Shown piece by piece: positions 23,061-37,564 of a stretch of DNA of 64,000 bases (position 1 is its first letter; every line of letters begins with the position of its first letter). The position numbers were made by a program, and so were the translations under genes. This DNA comes from Lutjanus erythropterus (lineage: Eukaryota > Chordata > Actinopteri > Lutjaniformes > Lutjanidae): the NCBI GenBank assembly GCA_020091685.1, contig CM034603.1, positions 14,351,773-14,415,772 of the forward strand, read 5' to 3'. The notes under the pieces are model-generated. The model worked only from the letters and a program-made list of their open reading frames with translations, had not been told where the DNA came from and ran no database searches.

Positions 23061-23476
23061 TTAATTACCACTTGCCCAGTCAAACACAAACAAGTGGGGA
23101 ATCCTTATGGCTGAGCTGTTTCTCTGCAACACTATACACTTCTTTATAATGATGTTTTGTCACATATTATTCTTTAATAAAAAAAAATGCAGCTTCTGCA
23201 ATTAGGGTATTGCACTTGGCCATACTGTAATGCCGTTAATGTTCCAGATAATTCTGCAGCATTATTTACATTCCACCACTGCCCGTATCTGAAACCATTC
23301 ATGTTGCACATTTAAGCGTGGATTCCAACATTCCCGGTGGCGCCTGAACGCAACACGTGACCGAGCATTAGCTCAGCAGAGGGAGAGGGAGAGACAGGAG
23401 GGATTGGGACCGAGAGAGCGAAGGAAAGAGAGAGAGAGAGAAGCTAAACAGGTGGTCTGAAAACACACAGAAAACA

Positions 23477-23527
23477 ATGTCGTCCGGCGGGGAGAAGCGG
23501 AAAGACCTTCAGTCATCGCTGCTGTGA
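23477..23527 (+). other. pard3 upstream ORF 1 (16 codons)
   Basis: ATG at 23477 opens a 16-codon frame starting MSSGGEKRKD and ending at TGA 23525-23527. The context AACAATGT is moderate. It would reduce initiation at the main start if it lies in the mature leader. Confidence 0.5.
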
Positions 23528-23863
<336 letters not shown>

Positions 23864-25189
23864 TAACTTGAAATAGATGCAAAGAAGAGGGAAAGGGCTG
23901 CCTGTTTTGTGCTTTCCTCTGCTCGTGTTGACCAGTTTGTTCAGTTTGTGACAACACTCAGGCTGCATGTGCGGGTTATTAGCCGTGTGTTGCTGCTTTC
24001 AAAGAAAGGCGCACCGCCATTGTGGTTCTTGTGTTTGTAAACCCACAAAACTTCCTCTGGGATTCTAACTGTGCCTCTGAACAAAGTGGCCCGTTGTTTA
24101 TTGCAGCTTAGACGCATTAAGTATGAGTTTTAAACACATTTAAGTACAAACGCACCTTTGTAGGCTTAGTAACCTAGTTGTAAAAGCTCAGTTCATGCCT
24201 CTGAAAGTTGCCAACAGAGATTAGCCTACTAGCAAGTTAGCCAGCAGGCTGCAAAAGTAGGACTGCATGCCTTTTGGGTTCAGTGCAAAGCAACGTAATT
24301 AATTAGTAAGAGGAACGTCCTGTCAGATTAGTCTGCGCACTATTTTTAAGGTTTCTATCACTTAAATACAGACTGTTTGACTTGTAGTGAGCTCATTATG
24401 GTGGCAGGGAGGGTTAGCTGGAGCATGCAAGTAAAGACATGATGAGAACTCATGTTAATCAATCAATCAGATGCAACAGTAGGAAGACCAAGAACACCTG
24501 TCTTTTTGATAAGTTATGTTGCATTTATGGTTTTGCGATTAAATGCAAGAGAAGCTGCCCTCAGCTGCATGGCTGTCCGAGCAGGCACCAGGCCCTGCAG
24601 GATAGAGAGGGAAACTGCTCTGCCAGGCTCCAGCTGACTGGTGGAGGCATGGACCTGACACATAAATCCTGAAGATAAAAGAGAACCTAAGAAAACGTGT
24701 AGCATGATGTTGGGGTAGCAGCAGATAACCTTTGGACTCGCCCGCTGGCTTTATGTTCAAGGTTCTCTCAGGCTGGATCAGATAAGACGAGACTATAAGC
24801 CTTATAAACATGTTCTTTCCTCAATCCTAAAAACTATGTTTAGTCTACCAAAATGTAATGAAACCAATTAATTTTTTACCTTAACGTCACAATAATGTTC
24901 ATCCAAAAGTACAAATCTTATATGTGTAAAATCCTTAATTTGGCCGTCAAACTCTCCATTGTAATCCAGATTTACACAATTCATCTCCTCATTTGGAATT
25001 CAGCCTTTTTCTTTTGAAATTGGAATCTCTGAAAATGGTAAAATTAGGTCATTAAGTGATGCTAAGTAATGTACGATTCATTTGTTTTTTGGCCCGTCTT
25101 TCTTTCTGTGTAAGAAACTTCATTTTAAAAATTCAAAAAACAACTAAAATTGTCAACTGAAGGTTGAGGGTGAAGAAATAACAGTGTCA

Positions 25190-25275
25190 GAGCTGCAACA
25201 ATTAATCTATTTTTAATCAACTATTTCATTAATTTCCAATTGTTTTGATTATCAATTAATTGTTCTGAAACACTT
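25190..25275. repeat. dispersed fish repeat end fragment
   Basis: AGAGCTGCAACAATTAATCT followed by TCAACTATTTCATTAATTTC and GATTATCAATTAATTGTTC matches the end of the family at 12140-12445. It may be the terminal fragment of a degraded copy. Confidence 0.55.
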
Positions 25276-27839
25276 TTAAAGAAAAAAAAATGCAAAAAAC
25301 GTCCTGTTTCGTAATACCACTTTGTACCTCAAAGTGTGACTGTAGCGCCAGTCCGTCCCTGCCTGAACCTGCAGTGTTTTTGTTAACCTCAGAGACCTGG
25401 TTGGAGCCGCTGAGCCTGGCTCAGTTGCCCGCTTGCCCGGCTCTGGTTCTGGCGCCCCTTCCGACGCCGCTCCCCGACTGCATTCCCTACTATAGGTCCA
25501 CCTCAAAACCAAAAAAACCTCCTGTGCTAGCAGTTTAAACATCAACTCTTCCCCAGTGCTCCACGCTCCCAGGCTAACTGAGCTAACTAGCTAACAGCAG
25601 CTGAGCTTAATGTGATGGGCTATTTGTTTGGGGGTATGAATTCGACAGGTGGCCAATTTTACATGTAGCACCTTTAAGGTACAAATATGTTACAGCAGCT
25701 ACTCAGTCATCATGAAAAATTAATGCTTTGCTTTAATGTGCTAACTTTATGGCGGTCTCTTTTTGTTGTAATGATAGTGACCTAGAAGTCATACTGTATC
25801 CTCCTCTCTTTTGAATAATTCAGTGTGAGCAGACAGAAGAGTGCAGGAGAATATCTTTGTGTAATTCAGAGTTAGGTAAAGAGCTGCTGAACCACTCTGC
25901 TTGACACTTACTATTCTTTGACGTAATGTAAATTAGGATTTTATTGTTCTAATCTTGAAGGAAGGAAAAAAATGTGTTTGTCCTCATTTGGAAACAAGTG
26001 CCAGAAGAGTGAACCTTTCTGAGAAAAGTCATGTAACGGAACACATACAGTCGCTACTGTAACATGGTTTCATAAGTTGGAACTTTCTTATCATTGTCGC
26101 TTTTGTTTTCCCTTGAAAGAATTGCAGGTGCAGAAGGTAGGTGTCCAATAAAAAAAGAAAAGTCTAAATCACTAACAGGCTCACAGAGGCATGGTATGAT
26201 CCTGTTATGAAGGTATGAAGAGTCATACATTATGTCTGTCCAAATCAAAGTGACTGGAGTGTAACACCTTTTCACTTTCCAAGGCTTTCCATATGCAGTT
26301 TTGAATATGCAGCAGAGGTGAAGAAAATGCAAGACAATCAAATTATATATCATATTCATGAGACGGTTAGATGAAAAACTGCTTTACTACACTTAACTTA
26401 AATCCTGAAAAATTCCAAAACAATAGACATGTTTCCACCACAGGAACCATTCCCCACAGACTAGGAGCCTTTTGAGGAACTCCACAGGGACCAGGATTTA
26501 CAGTTAAGTTCCAGGGACGTTATTTTCACTACTAGTGCTTTAGGAAGCCTTTTCACGTCATTTTATACAATGGGAATTTAATCGCCAGTTGAAGTGAGTA
26601 TATTTCTGGCTAGAAGCTCAAATAAATGCAGCGCCTGTTTTTGAGGTTATTATCCCAATTTAGAGAAAGGCAATTATCTAGAAAACAAACTGTGCTTCTG
26701 TTTAATGTAGAGGGTGAATTGTGTCTGCTTGCTGGAAATGAGGCGGCGCATTTAATTCTCACCGTTTTCTTCAAGCTTTGATCTAAAATAGTAAAATTAA
26801 AAAGAAAAATCCAAAGCTCCTCATGAACCTTACACCCACAACAAAACATACTGCTTGAAAATACAACACCCTCGTCGTTTAACCACCTCAGATCTGCGTT
26901 TATTGCTCTTGTCCCACCCTGCCCACATTTCATCTGACCAGGGTTGGGCATTTTCATGTGTCATGTATAGCGAGCGTCCCAGGAAGTCTTTCCGTCACAG
27001 ATGTTGTGTTGAAGATCACAGCTTTCTTGGTCAGCCCGCCTTAATAAGAGGCCCAAATTTAGGTTAGGTTTTCCTGCTTTAGTGTTTGTATGGACCTTCT
27101 TGTGACTTCCCCTGTCATTAGAGAGGAATGCTTCCTGTAGAAAAGAAACAAACAGTCCACTTCTGAGGGCCTTAAACCATCTCATAACTTTGGAATTAGA
27201 AAGATGACAGCAGAGTGAGTGTTCAGACACTGTTTGTACAGCACTGATGCAGAAATCTTACTGGACTTTGGAGAAGGAGCAGTCTTGCCAGCTTCTCTGA
27301 ACATCTTGAGAAGTGAAAGAGTGTCAGATTATCCTCTACTGCTCTTTTTCCTCCCACAGATCATAGGGTAGATCCTCACTAATGTTCACCCATTTCACTA
27401 AGTGTGACGAGCGTTTAAAATGACACCCTTCACTGGAAAACTGTCTGGTGGTTTAAAGCTCCAAACCCTCAAGTGACATAAGCACTGGCACGTCAGATGA
27501 ACCGTGAGATTTGTCTCTTTTTCACGGTTCCAAACGCTCAGAAGCCTCCAGGGGAATATCAGGTGTCTGGTTTGTTGTGTCCACGGCACCATACTGCAGA
27601 TTTCCATTCACAGCTTCACACTGCTGGAGTTTCCTCCGGTGAAGTTGAGCCTATTGTGTACATACTTGACCGTTGAGGCAGACAGATTTAACATGACTTT
27701 GAATTGTAGAAGACAATAGGAGCAGGTGTTAGCTGCTCGTCAGGTTAAGTAAGTGGTTTTCTTCAGAAACACGCAGTTGAAAATATTAATTCAAATAAAG
27801 TTTGACAGTAAACTGAATATCTCTGGGTTGTAGACAAAA

Positions 27840-28200
27840 CAAGATATTTGAGGACATTGCCTTGAGCTTTGGGAAACACAGAATGGCATTTTTCACCATT
27901 TTCTGACATTTTGTTTACCAAACAACTAATTGATTAATCTAGAAAATAAGCAACAGATTAATGAAATTGATGGGTTGTGGCTCTACATTCAACATACTTC
28001 CATAATTTGGTTGTTAAAAATTTCAGATTTTGTGAAAAATGTTCATTTAAAAAGTCCCAAGAACCTCAGATTTTGACCTCAAATTGCTGTTTTTCTTCTG
28101 CCCAACAATTTATAATCCAGAAATATTCAATTTAGGATTACATAAAACAAAGGAAAGTATTCTAACATTTGAGATGCTGAAACTCTAGCATTTTTGGTTG
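27840..28200. repeat. dispersed fish repeat, two adjacent decayed pieces
   Basis: At 27840-27985, AAACAAGATATTTGAGGACA then TTGATTAATCTAGAAAATAA and a terminal TTGTGGCTCTACA match the family at 12140-12445 in the opposite orientation. At 28020-28200 a second piece carries AAATATTCAATTTAGGATTA and AACATTTGAGATGCTGAAAC. Confidence 0.5.
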
Positions 28201-30978
28201 GTGAATTGCATGAAATGATATGCTGAGTCATTGTGTAATTATGCCGGGCTTAAGGTCAGAGCAAATTTTTGGTATCCACTAAAAGACAAGTTACAAGAAG
28301 CCAGGTTTGTTAGATATTGAGATGAGGTTGCATTCAGTGGTAGATGTCAAGTGAAAATGTGTCAAACTTGACATTTCACAGGTTCAATTAAAAGTTAGCA
28401 ATTTAAGGATAACCAACCATAATGAGGATGGAGCTCAGAAAGTCTTTTGCAGTACTGCCGTTGACCTACTCCAATCTGTCAGCCTGTTTTTAATTTTGTC
28501 CTGATGTCATTGCAATGTGCTGTGGTGTGCTCAAGATATTATTCAATTCACTGCACAAATGACTGTTATTAATTAGTGTGCAGGAGCCTTTGATGGCGGA
28601 CAGGGCCTGGAGATGAGCAGTCCTATATGCTGTGAGAGTTAACTGCTGCTGTTACGGTCATACAGATTAACATGTTTGCCACCAGAAATGTGCCACATCT
28701 TCAAAGAAAAGCTCCCACTTCTGATGTTTGGCCCCAATTTTGTTCAAAAGAGTGACAGAACTGCATGCATGAAAAGGACATTAAACTTAATATGATAATA
28801 AGAAAGGATTGCAGTATCACATGTCTAAAAGTGCACAAGGCCAAAGGCTGTAGAGCATTGTTGGGTAAACAACAACATATTCACAGTTTCCAGGAGTCCT
28901 TAAAAAGTTTATAATCCAATATTCTGAATTCTAGGCCTTAAAATGTCTTAAATATGATCAGGTTTAAAAGAAAACTGGATTGGATTATGAGGTTTAAGTG
29001 ACTTTTATAAAGTTATGTAACTTCAGTCTCACTTTTAAATGCTTTTTGGAAAGAAAAAAAAAAGAAACCATATTGATCAAGCTGTAACAGCTCCAAAATG
29101 GAACCATTATGATCAATGGACATGAACTAATTATTTTCCTTCATATTAAGTATATTCAGATTTAGTCGACAAATCGTGCACATCCCCTCATTTCAGTTGG
29201 TGGTTTGTGTAAAGTGGAACTGTAAAAACTATAATGGCACCCATTTTGATGTATGCATGCTAAATGGAGACGAATGCACAGGTGGATGGACTCTTGAGCA
29301 ATACTGTACTTGAGTGCAACAATTTGTACAACAATGTGACTGTAAAGTAATTAAAAAACCAGCAGTCCCTTGAACTTGCACATTATTCTCTGGTTATACA
29401 TCAGTGAAGCTTTTTATCTCCCATGTTTTCTCGCTAACAATGCAAGAATGGCACTAATGATGTTATCATGAGGGGATTTCCAAGCACTTACTGGTTCCAC
29501 GCAGTAGATCTATTGTGCCATCTAAACAGTAGTTATATTAGTCCGTGCATGGGGTGTGTTCATACCAGGCATATTTGGAGCACTTTATTCAAACTCAGGA
29601 ATGTTCATTTGTACCTCTCGCTAGTTTTGTTTATTTTGCATTGTCCAAGTTTATGTTTGGACTAATGGTTTCACTGAAGCAAATGGAACTAAAATGTGAT
29701 TGCATTGTTAGTGTAGGTGCAGTGGAGCTACCTCATGTCAGGTCATAAGCTCAAATAATTTTACAGTTCATCTGTTTGATCCTCATGTCACCAGGCTGTA
29801 CCAGCCAGGGGTTCCCGTTTCCAAAACGGGCACAGTGTGGGATTAAAAGCTTCACTGATGATCCCCGGGCCGCTGACTTTGCCCTTGACCAAACTACTGT
29901 GAAAAATGTCCTAAAACATGACCTGGCACAGCATTTCATTTCCTAAAGGAGTCAGCTAAAGACGCACCGGAATGAACTGAAGAAAATTAGCCATGTGAGG
30001 CTTCCTGTGTGGAACTGTGGAAAAACAGAAGGGCACAATGGCTTCATGCATGCTTTAAAACAGTTTCATTAAGAACAGACTTTATCCTATTTCTAAAACC
30101 TTTGCAAATAACATAAGTCTTGAAAATTTAGAGTTCAGGAGGTCATATGAAATTACAAGCATTGCATAAAGGGCTTTGAACAACAGGAAAGTCGATTGCA
30201 GTCAGCAGGTGCAAAGTATATCACTGTTTTTCCTGAGGACATGAGACACTCTACACAATTGTGTGTTTTTTTCTTTGTTTTTGCTATTTGATGATGCTGG
30301 CATTACAGAGATTCCCACAGTGCTGCTTTGCTGTGCTGTGCATTTTAGATGTCTTTTTTTTAACAGCTCAATAACTCTGCCTATCTGAGAGGAGTTTAGA
30401 TAACTGAGCTGTCAACCTTACTAGTGTTTGACATCATGATGTTGATGTGATAATAATAATAATAATAAAAAAAACCCTCCACTTTCGTCATTTGCCAGAG
30501 GGTTTTCCCAGGAGGAGAGTGAGCATGGTGTGGAGTCATTAGCAGAGCAGAGCAGCTGTTTGGGCCTGTTAATGCAGAGAGGGAGAGCGCGATGTGAAGG
30601 AGGAGGCTGTAAAATGCTGACTGCAGAGTTCTCAGATGGTGGGAAGACCGGTGCTCTCCTTTTTCAAGTTCATTTACATTTTAGAAGTTGAGCTCATGCT
30701 GTTACCCAGAACTGTTTACAGTAAGAGGAACAGTGGGCTATAAAGACATTCTTGAATTGTCAGTAATGGAAGAGAATCACGTTAAGGAGTGCAAGGACCA
30801 AAACATCAACACCCTGAGAGAAGATTAAACAATGTTTCCACAAACCTATGGATTCTCGTATCTTCCTTGAACTGAACATAAGAACATGTTGAACAGGTTA
30901 GGGAACACACATTTTTTTTAGCATAGCAGAGCTGTACCTTGAGACTTGGGACTTGGATTTGGTAGACTTAAAGCTGTA

Positions 30979-31061
30979 AGGTGGCCTGGTAGCTGATTTG
31001 ATAGAGCATTCACCCCATGAACATGATCCTCTGCAGCAGCCATGGGTTTGACTCCTGCCTA
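30979..31061 (+). mobile_element. tRNA-derived SINE head
   Basis: GTGGCCTGGTAGCTGATTTG then ATAGAGCATTCACCCCATG, and a B-box-like GGGTTTGACTCCTGCC. This is the tRNA-like head of the SINE family also present at 11645-11780. The tail is missing or merges into the repeat at 31090. Confidence 0.6.
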
Positions 31062-31089
31062 ACATTTGCTGTTAAACACGAAGATGTTC

Positions 31090-31420
31090 AAACACAGACA
31101 AATCCAAAGTTTATTCAAGGTAAACAGTGCATTTCCTACTAGGTGTACTAGTTGCTATAAGTTCTCGGAAAACACAGGGTATGTCGGACACTGTGTGTAA
31201 GAAAGTTCACCAATGTGACTTAACGTAACGTGAATAAAACATTAATATTACCTCATCCATAAACATGATTTCTGGCTGAATCACATCAGATAGCATGATC
31301 CCACACTGCTTAGCAACGTTATCAAACTGTCTTTTTTTATTTTCTTAATGTGAGAGAGACCCTTATAGGCAGAATTTAAATATTGTGTGTTCAAGTCACA
31401 GAAATGTGGACTTGAACCTT
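31090..31420 (+). repeat. dispersed repeat, copy B
   Basis: Shares several blocks, in the same order, with 9110-9320: the TTCAAGGTAAAC...CTACTAG block, GTTCTCGGAAAACAC, and GGCAGAATTTAAATATTGTG followed by TTCAAG. Two copies, one in each gene's intron, show a dispersed family that I do not recognise. Confidence 0.55.
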
Positions 31421-31942
31421 GGCTTTCTTTAAGGAGGCAGCATTCTTCAAACAAAGTGCTTTTAGGATTGTTGAACAACCATTTTCCACATCAGAATTTT
31501 GGGGGTTGCAGTCGACAGTTTTCGAGCCTGCATCGCATAATTGATTTTGCCACTTTTTGTTTGTACAAATTAGTGTAACTCTATGAATATCTTTGAGTAA
31601 AGCCTGTCCAAAAGAGTCCTCTTTATCCATATAGGCTTGTTGGCCTTTGAATGTGGGTATTTGGAACAGACAGAAACACTTCTCCCTTTAGACAGGTTCA
31701 AATGACACTTCATAAAAACTAGTATTTTTGAAGCATACCTAACCCTTTAGAAGGAACTTCCTTGATACATGACTTTATCTTTGAAAGCTAAAACATTTAA
31801 GGCTGAAATTGTGACTTGGTAAACTCCTTGTGCATGACCATATACTGTGAATATTCATTAGGTGTTTGCATCAGTGTTTGTGTCAGTTTCATGGTCAACA
31901 TTCATAGAAATCCTGAAATTGACCTGCAGTTTGTTTATGAAG

Positions 31943-32040
31943 ACTTGGTTTGGACTTGCCATCACTGACTTGTGTTTTGACTTGATGTGTGCTTTAATAA
32001 AGCTGAAGGCTTGACTTGCACTTATCTTGGTTGATTTGAG
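31943..32040. repeat. ACTTG-rich tract
   Basis: Repeated GACTTG units (GGTTTGGACTTGCCATCACT, GACTTGTGTTTTGACTTGAT), related to the array at 10060-10660. Confidence 0.55.
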
Positions 32041-33479
32041 TCTTTCTTGAAGAGAATATTAGCTGTAGAGTGACATTAAATGCACTGTTAACTGGCACAT
32101 TTGTTGTGTGGAAAATGAGCTAATCCCAAAATATCCATGCAGATGCTTTTGTAAATGAGCCCTTTATTGAAAAAGACCACAAGTGATAAAACTGTAATTT
32201 TTATTAATGAGGCATGTTGCAAACTGAACTCTTGACCCTGATGGAGGAAGGGGGCCACCCAACATAGTTAATGAGAGTCCAGATCATAAGACTTAATGAC
32301 ACAGTGAGATTATGTGGTTTATAGAGTGCTATGAAAACAGATTACTTGAACCCTGGCATGGGTCCAGTCAGCTAAGCGTTGGCACCCCAACCATGTGCAT
32401 CAAAGCCGGCTACATATGGTGCTGCATCCCAGCAGACAGATAAACAATGAGCAAGAGGCTGATTGACGGGAACCTATTTTGGGTGATGGATGCTTTAAAA
32501 ATTATCACCAGTACTTGAAGTTCTTTTGACGAGTGCCTGCATCACAGGGTGGTGTTTTGAGGTCAAGTCATTTCCCCGCCCTCCTCCCCCTTTGATTCAG
32601 CGGTGGACTTTCTTCCATAAACAGAGGAAGCTCTTGAATGTAAACTAGTGCAGGGAAAAAGGATCAGGAAGCTTATAGAAAAGTTTTATGATATCGGCAC
32701 TGCTCTGCTCTCATGCTTTTTGTCCATCTTTGTCAAACCATGGAGGCTTTTCAGCCGGACACTATAGTTTATTTATTTAAGAGATTCTTACGGCTTCTTT
32801 CTAGAAGGGTGTTTTTGAAAAACTAGGGTTGGATGCTGAGAAGGCCTGCGTATTTTCATGAAAATACAGTCATTGTTAAAGCCAACCACAAGTGTGAGTT
32901 TAAGATGATTTGCCCTCTCCACTGAAGATTTAATGGCTTGGATGTTAAATGCGACTCTTGTTGAAGTAGGGCGTGTGGTGCCAAAAAACGTCTGACATGA
33001 AATGAAAACTCACCAGTCTGTGTTATTGAAGTTATTAGCAATTTAAGTGATTGCTTACAGGACAGTGTCATTACTTGTGTTGAGAACACTGCGTTGTATT
33101 CAGCTCTGTGCTTTATTTTTTTTTCAGTCAGCTCAGGTTGAATTTACTCAGGAGTCTTGTGGTTTGAGCCACAGCAACATTTAAATAGTCTCAACTGATA
33201 CTTATACTAAGCTGGCCAAGCATGAATGGGTAGTCATCAACTTTCTCGCATAATAAATATGGAGGTTACAAAGCCCAGACATTGTCTGCTAGTGCCTGCT
33301 CAAAGGAACAATGATCTCTTTGAACTCTTAGTGCTCAAGTATGGAAAAGCGTGTGTGTTTAAAAAGCTTTTTCTAGTCTATATCTTTTCTAGTGTACATC
33401 TGTCTGACTTTCTTGTCTTTCATGCTGAACCACATTAACTTTGTTTTTAGAGTGCTGGCGATAGATGTTTATTTGATTA

Positions 33480-33830
33480 CATGGCTACAACTAAAGACTT
33501 TTTTTTAATATCCTGCTGATTATTTTATTGATTGTTTGGTTTATGTAATATAAGAAAATAGTGAGAAATGCCAATTTCCCAGAGCCCAAGGTGAGGTCTT
33601 TAAATCACTTGTTTTGTCTGACCAACGTTCCAAAAGCCAAAAAAATTACATTTACTGTCCTACAAGGCAAAGACATTTTTGACTTTGTAGAGGTTACAAC
33701 CAGCCAGTTCTTTGTGTTTGAAAAATAATTCTAATAATGAACAAAATTGCTGCAATTTTATTATTTTTTTTACTTGACCTGTCTATTAATTAATTAATCA
33801 TTTCAGTAATCCTGAATTAAATATTGCAAT
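33480..33830. repeat. dispersed fish repeat copy
   Basis: GGCTACAACTAAAGACTTTT, then AGAAAATAGTGAGAAATG, CAGAGCCCAAGGTGAGGTCT and TTAATTAATTAATCATTTC. Same family as 12140-12445, with the same order of blocks. Confidence 0.65.
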
Positions 33831-36109
33831 ACCCCAATGTGAGAATGGTCAAATTACTGACGTAAAAAGGACTGAAATATAGAAATATGTAAAAAATTTC
33901 ATTGGAAATACTGAAAAAATACAAGTCTGTCAGCATTGAATTCAAAGGATTTTGGTTTATTGCAGTTTGTGTCACTCTGAGATCTAGCAGTCTTGGAGCC
34001 CACTGGCTATTGTCTGTCGTGTTTCTAGTCCGATTAGCAACTTGAGATGAGACGATGGAGTTGGAGTTGAGAAAAAATGCCTACAGGTGTCTGCATATGA
34101 ATGCAGACACTTGAATAAAAAACGGCTAAATAGTTGTCAGGCAATAGCTGAGGGGTTCCAAGATTGCATGTTTGACAATGTGCGCTGCCTCTGTTGCTCC
34201 ACACAGACTGTTTAGCTGCCTGCATCTGCAGACATTATTGGCCAATACCTGAACTACAAACATACTACAAATGGAAGATGGCAGCAGCTAAAAAGTCCAA
34301 TAGATCAAGAAACATGAGTAGTGACATGATCAGATGGGTTATAAACAAACCTCACTGGTTTACCAATCTTATTTTGGAAGAGAATTGAAGGGGGAAAAAG
34401 ACATCACTTGATTAAATGTGCTTTGTTGTGTAATATTAATGTGTTTAGTTAAAAGGGTCACAGTTTTTATTTCCTACAGTATCCATTATGAGCCCATAAA
34501 GTAACACTGTTGAGGAGTCTTTGAGCAAATCACCGCTTGTCCCATCTGCCCTCCCCCCATCTGCTCATTCACTGTGAGCCGCTTTAACCAGAGTATCAGC
34601 TAAATGTAAAATGAATGTGCGCTTGTTTTCAACAGGCAGGCCGGCCTTGTTCACAGGCCTGAGTGTCCCTTGTCCACCCAGCGGACAGACACTGACTGAA
34701 ATGTCAAGGACTGGCTGTGTGTGGGGCGTTGAGCACAGGGAGAGGATTGTCTCTGAGGAATGTCAGGACACTGAACAAACAGCAGCTTAGCTCAGATATA
34801 CTGTATCCCTCAGTCCAGCCTGATACAACCCACAGATTTGATTGAGTCTGAAGACTTCATATTCTCACCAAACTGAAATTCACTTCCTTTTCTGCAATTG
34901 TGGCCTAGTTCTTGAATTTCTGCTCTTGTTTTTTGGCCTCATTGTTCAGATGCCGCTTTATTATTTTCTTCCTCCTGCCTCTGAAATTCCTGCGAGATTC
35001 TTCTTGCTACAGTCTTAAAATTTCATTATATTTCCCGCCCTCATAGCAGAGCCTGTTGTTCTCACCCAGCTGTTAATTGCCAGCAGCTGAATGAGAAACC
35101 TGGTGGTTTAGTGATGCAAAGGAACAAAGTGCAAAGCTCATACCCACTGAGCATGTTCTCCATGGAAACTCAAATGCATTTAAAGGTGATGGAGGTCCTG
35201 CACCAGCATAGTCCAAATTTTTTTGGAATGTGGTGATACTCTGGAGACAAGTGTGAGGTTTAGCTCGGACACGGAAAACCACATGCTGCTCAGAGGATGA
35301 AGAGACTACATTAGCATAACCCAAATGATTTATGAGTGTAGATTAATGATGTCCCTTGAAATTGAATTCAGTACTTAGGCTGATGAGGCTTTGTCTGCTA
35401 AATATAGGACAGACAAAGCGAGAGCTCCGCCTTTGACAGATAGATGATTATTGGCCTTTGGGCATGGCAGAGGCACGAGGGCCTTGAACTTCATTCTTCA
35501 TCTCTGCAATGTCTCACCATTCTGTCTGCTGGGGTGTCTTGCTTGTGGTTCAGGCGGTACATGTTTTAGTTTGGGAGGGTTGACACCTGATGTAGCTCAC
35601 CTGATCACCACAGACACAAGCCCATTAGCTAGAAAATTGCACTTTCTGGTTTCAGCTATCAAACGTGAGAATTTGCTGCTTTTCTGTTTGATATCATGGT
35701 AAACTGAAAACATTGGGGGTCTGGATCGTTGGTTGGACAACACAATTTTTAGGCAAAGTCAGTGATGGATTTAATAGGTTGTGACTTGGTGTGGAATATC
35801 AATGTAAGGATCCACTGCATGCGAGTTTGTCTCAAGGCCTGAATGTACTTCCATGCGGATATGTTGTAGTTTTATATATACTACTCTCTGGACTATGCTT
35901 GTAGGGCACATTTCATGCATTTGCAGATAGATTTGCTTAGCTTGTTGAAACATAGTGTCCTTGCTGTCAAGCCACACATGTTTTTTTTTTTCCCCAGAAA
36001 GGTTAAAAACCTACTTGCCCAAATTCAATTTCTACTTTCCCCTGTGCATTTAAAAAATAAATAAATTAGCTGTTATTAAATAATACTAGACTATTTGTCA
36101 TGTTTAATC

Positions 36110-36310
36110 TATGGCTGCAATGTCTATCATATGTCAGAAAATAATGAAAAGTCCCAGTTTCTCAAAGTCCAAGGTGATATCTTTACCCCAAAATATTCAG
36201 TTTAATAAAATAATAAACAAAGAAAAGCAGGAAATCTCTATTCCTGATAATCTGAAAACAGCATTTTTCGATATTTTTATATGTAATTACTTTAAACATT
36301 AATGATTATC
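36110..36310. repeat. dispersed fish repeat copy
   Basis: ATGGCTGCAATGTCTATCAT, then CAGTTTCTCAAAGTCCAAGG, AAAATATTCAGTTTAATAAA and TTAATGATTATCAAAATAC. Same family as 12140-12445. Confidence 0.65.
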
Positions 36311-37164
36311 AAAATACTTAAGTAGTTTAATTCTTTTTTCCTCTTTCCCAGTCAAGCAGTTGTGAGATTTACCAGCCCAACTTTGCATTTTACCTGCACT
36401 GGGCAAGTGAGCAATCATTATTGTTGAGACCTGCCCTTCACTCACAACAAATTGGAGGCATGCTGATATCTGCACAGGTAGGCTTTGACGAAATTTATGC
36501 CATGCGACTCCCGTGGGTCAGCAATGCAGAAAATAGATTTTTGTCTTCAAGAATGACACTGTTCAGCATGGTTAATCCAGCACTCCAATGGTTCAGTAAG
36601 ACAAGTTTAAATATCTGGTATTTGTATTTTGCATGTCCTTTTTCCCATTATGTACTGAAGTTGGATGTGGCTAAACCAAGGTTGTCATGCGTTAACTAGC
36701 TTTTTGCAGAAATTTTAGTTGTGGGACTGACAAGTGTTATTCAATTTTATGAGTAAATATGGTTCTAGTGTTAATACAAAATTGGTAAAGCCATTAACAT
36801 GTTGATATATGCCCAGTGGGTTTGACCAACAGGCTGATTTCCCTTAGCTTATGACAGGTGAAATAAAGGTTTTGAGTTGTTGCTGCCGCCTTCGCCAAGC
36901 CTTCATTCTCCCCTGGGTGTGTTTTTGACATGGCTGGTCTGCACTTGTCAGTATGCAGCCTGCACAGTGATTTAATATTCGCCTTTCACACAGAGACGCT
37001 GTGAAATAATCAGAAAATCAGTGATTCACAATACCCAGCGTGTTCCTGAACCTGATTGGGCAGTGTTAAGAGAATGGGCTTTTATCCATGTACTTTTAAG
37101 GGTCACAGACAGACTAATAATGCATAATAAATGGTAGCACATAACAAATTCCTGATTATTGTGC

Positions 37165-37265
37165 TTTTCCAGTGCCTAATAAAAGTAACAACATTTTCCC
37201 CTTTTATTGCTTTTATAATTTGAATCATGGTCCATATAATTTGGCTTTTTTAACAAAAAAATTAG
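37165..37265. mobile_element. partial second copy of the Tc1-like element end
   Basis: GCCTAATAAAAGTAACAAC, CCTTTTATTGCTTTTATAAT, GAATCATGGTCCATATAATT and GGCTTTTTTAAC align in the same order and orientation with 37575-37665. It is a duplicated terminal fragment of the element at 37565-38225. Confidence 0.65.
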
Positions 37266-37269
37266 AACA

Positions 37270-37440
37270 AATCCTTGGTCGCTTATGACATGAGGCAAGT
37301 TTACACTACAGATGGACAAACAAAGGTAAACACCAACATGCTAGTCTACACAAGTAACTGGAAAGAGAAAACACATCGCAGCCTTCCTGACGGCTCGAGT
37401 CCAGACATGAGGGTGACAGATCCAGTCTTGCATCATCAGC
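37270..37440 (+). repeat. left arm of a ~165-bp inverted repeat
   Basis: AAGTTTACACTACAGATGGAC, GTAAACACCAACA, CAAGTAACTGGAAAGAG, ACACATCGCA and CTCGAGTCCAGACA recur as the reverse complement at 38265-38430. The arms match about 85 percent by eye and flank the Tc1-like remnant. Confidence 0.85.
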
Positions 37441-37564
37441 TGGTCAGTCAGACAGCGGTTTTTCCTGTTGAGCAGCATGCATGTTTCACATACAGTGGTG
37501 TCTGTAACTGACAGAAACTGGGATTTCATTAGAGGAATTCAGCTGTGTAATAGTGATTCATTCT

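Larger units (their letters stand above)
13261..23329. other. intergenic region between divergent crem and pard3
   Basis: About 10 kb between the two promoters. It holds the triplicated unit with CTCF-like motifs (13340-14720), AAAC/AAAT microsatellites (16023-16097), minisatellites at 16148-16322 and 17431-17668, a pyrimidine-rich CTC tract (16800-16862), a SINE (18271-18475), AAAT microsatellites (20300-20330, 22087-22130) and dispersed repeats (14960-15066, 22870-23060). No exon of CUL2, which lies between PARD3 and CREM in human, is visible. A 134-codon frame at 20373-20777 has no recognised similarity. Confidence 0.7.
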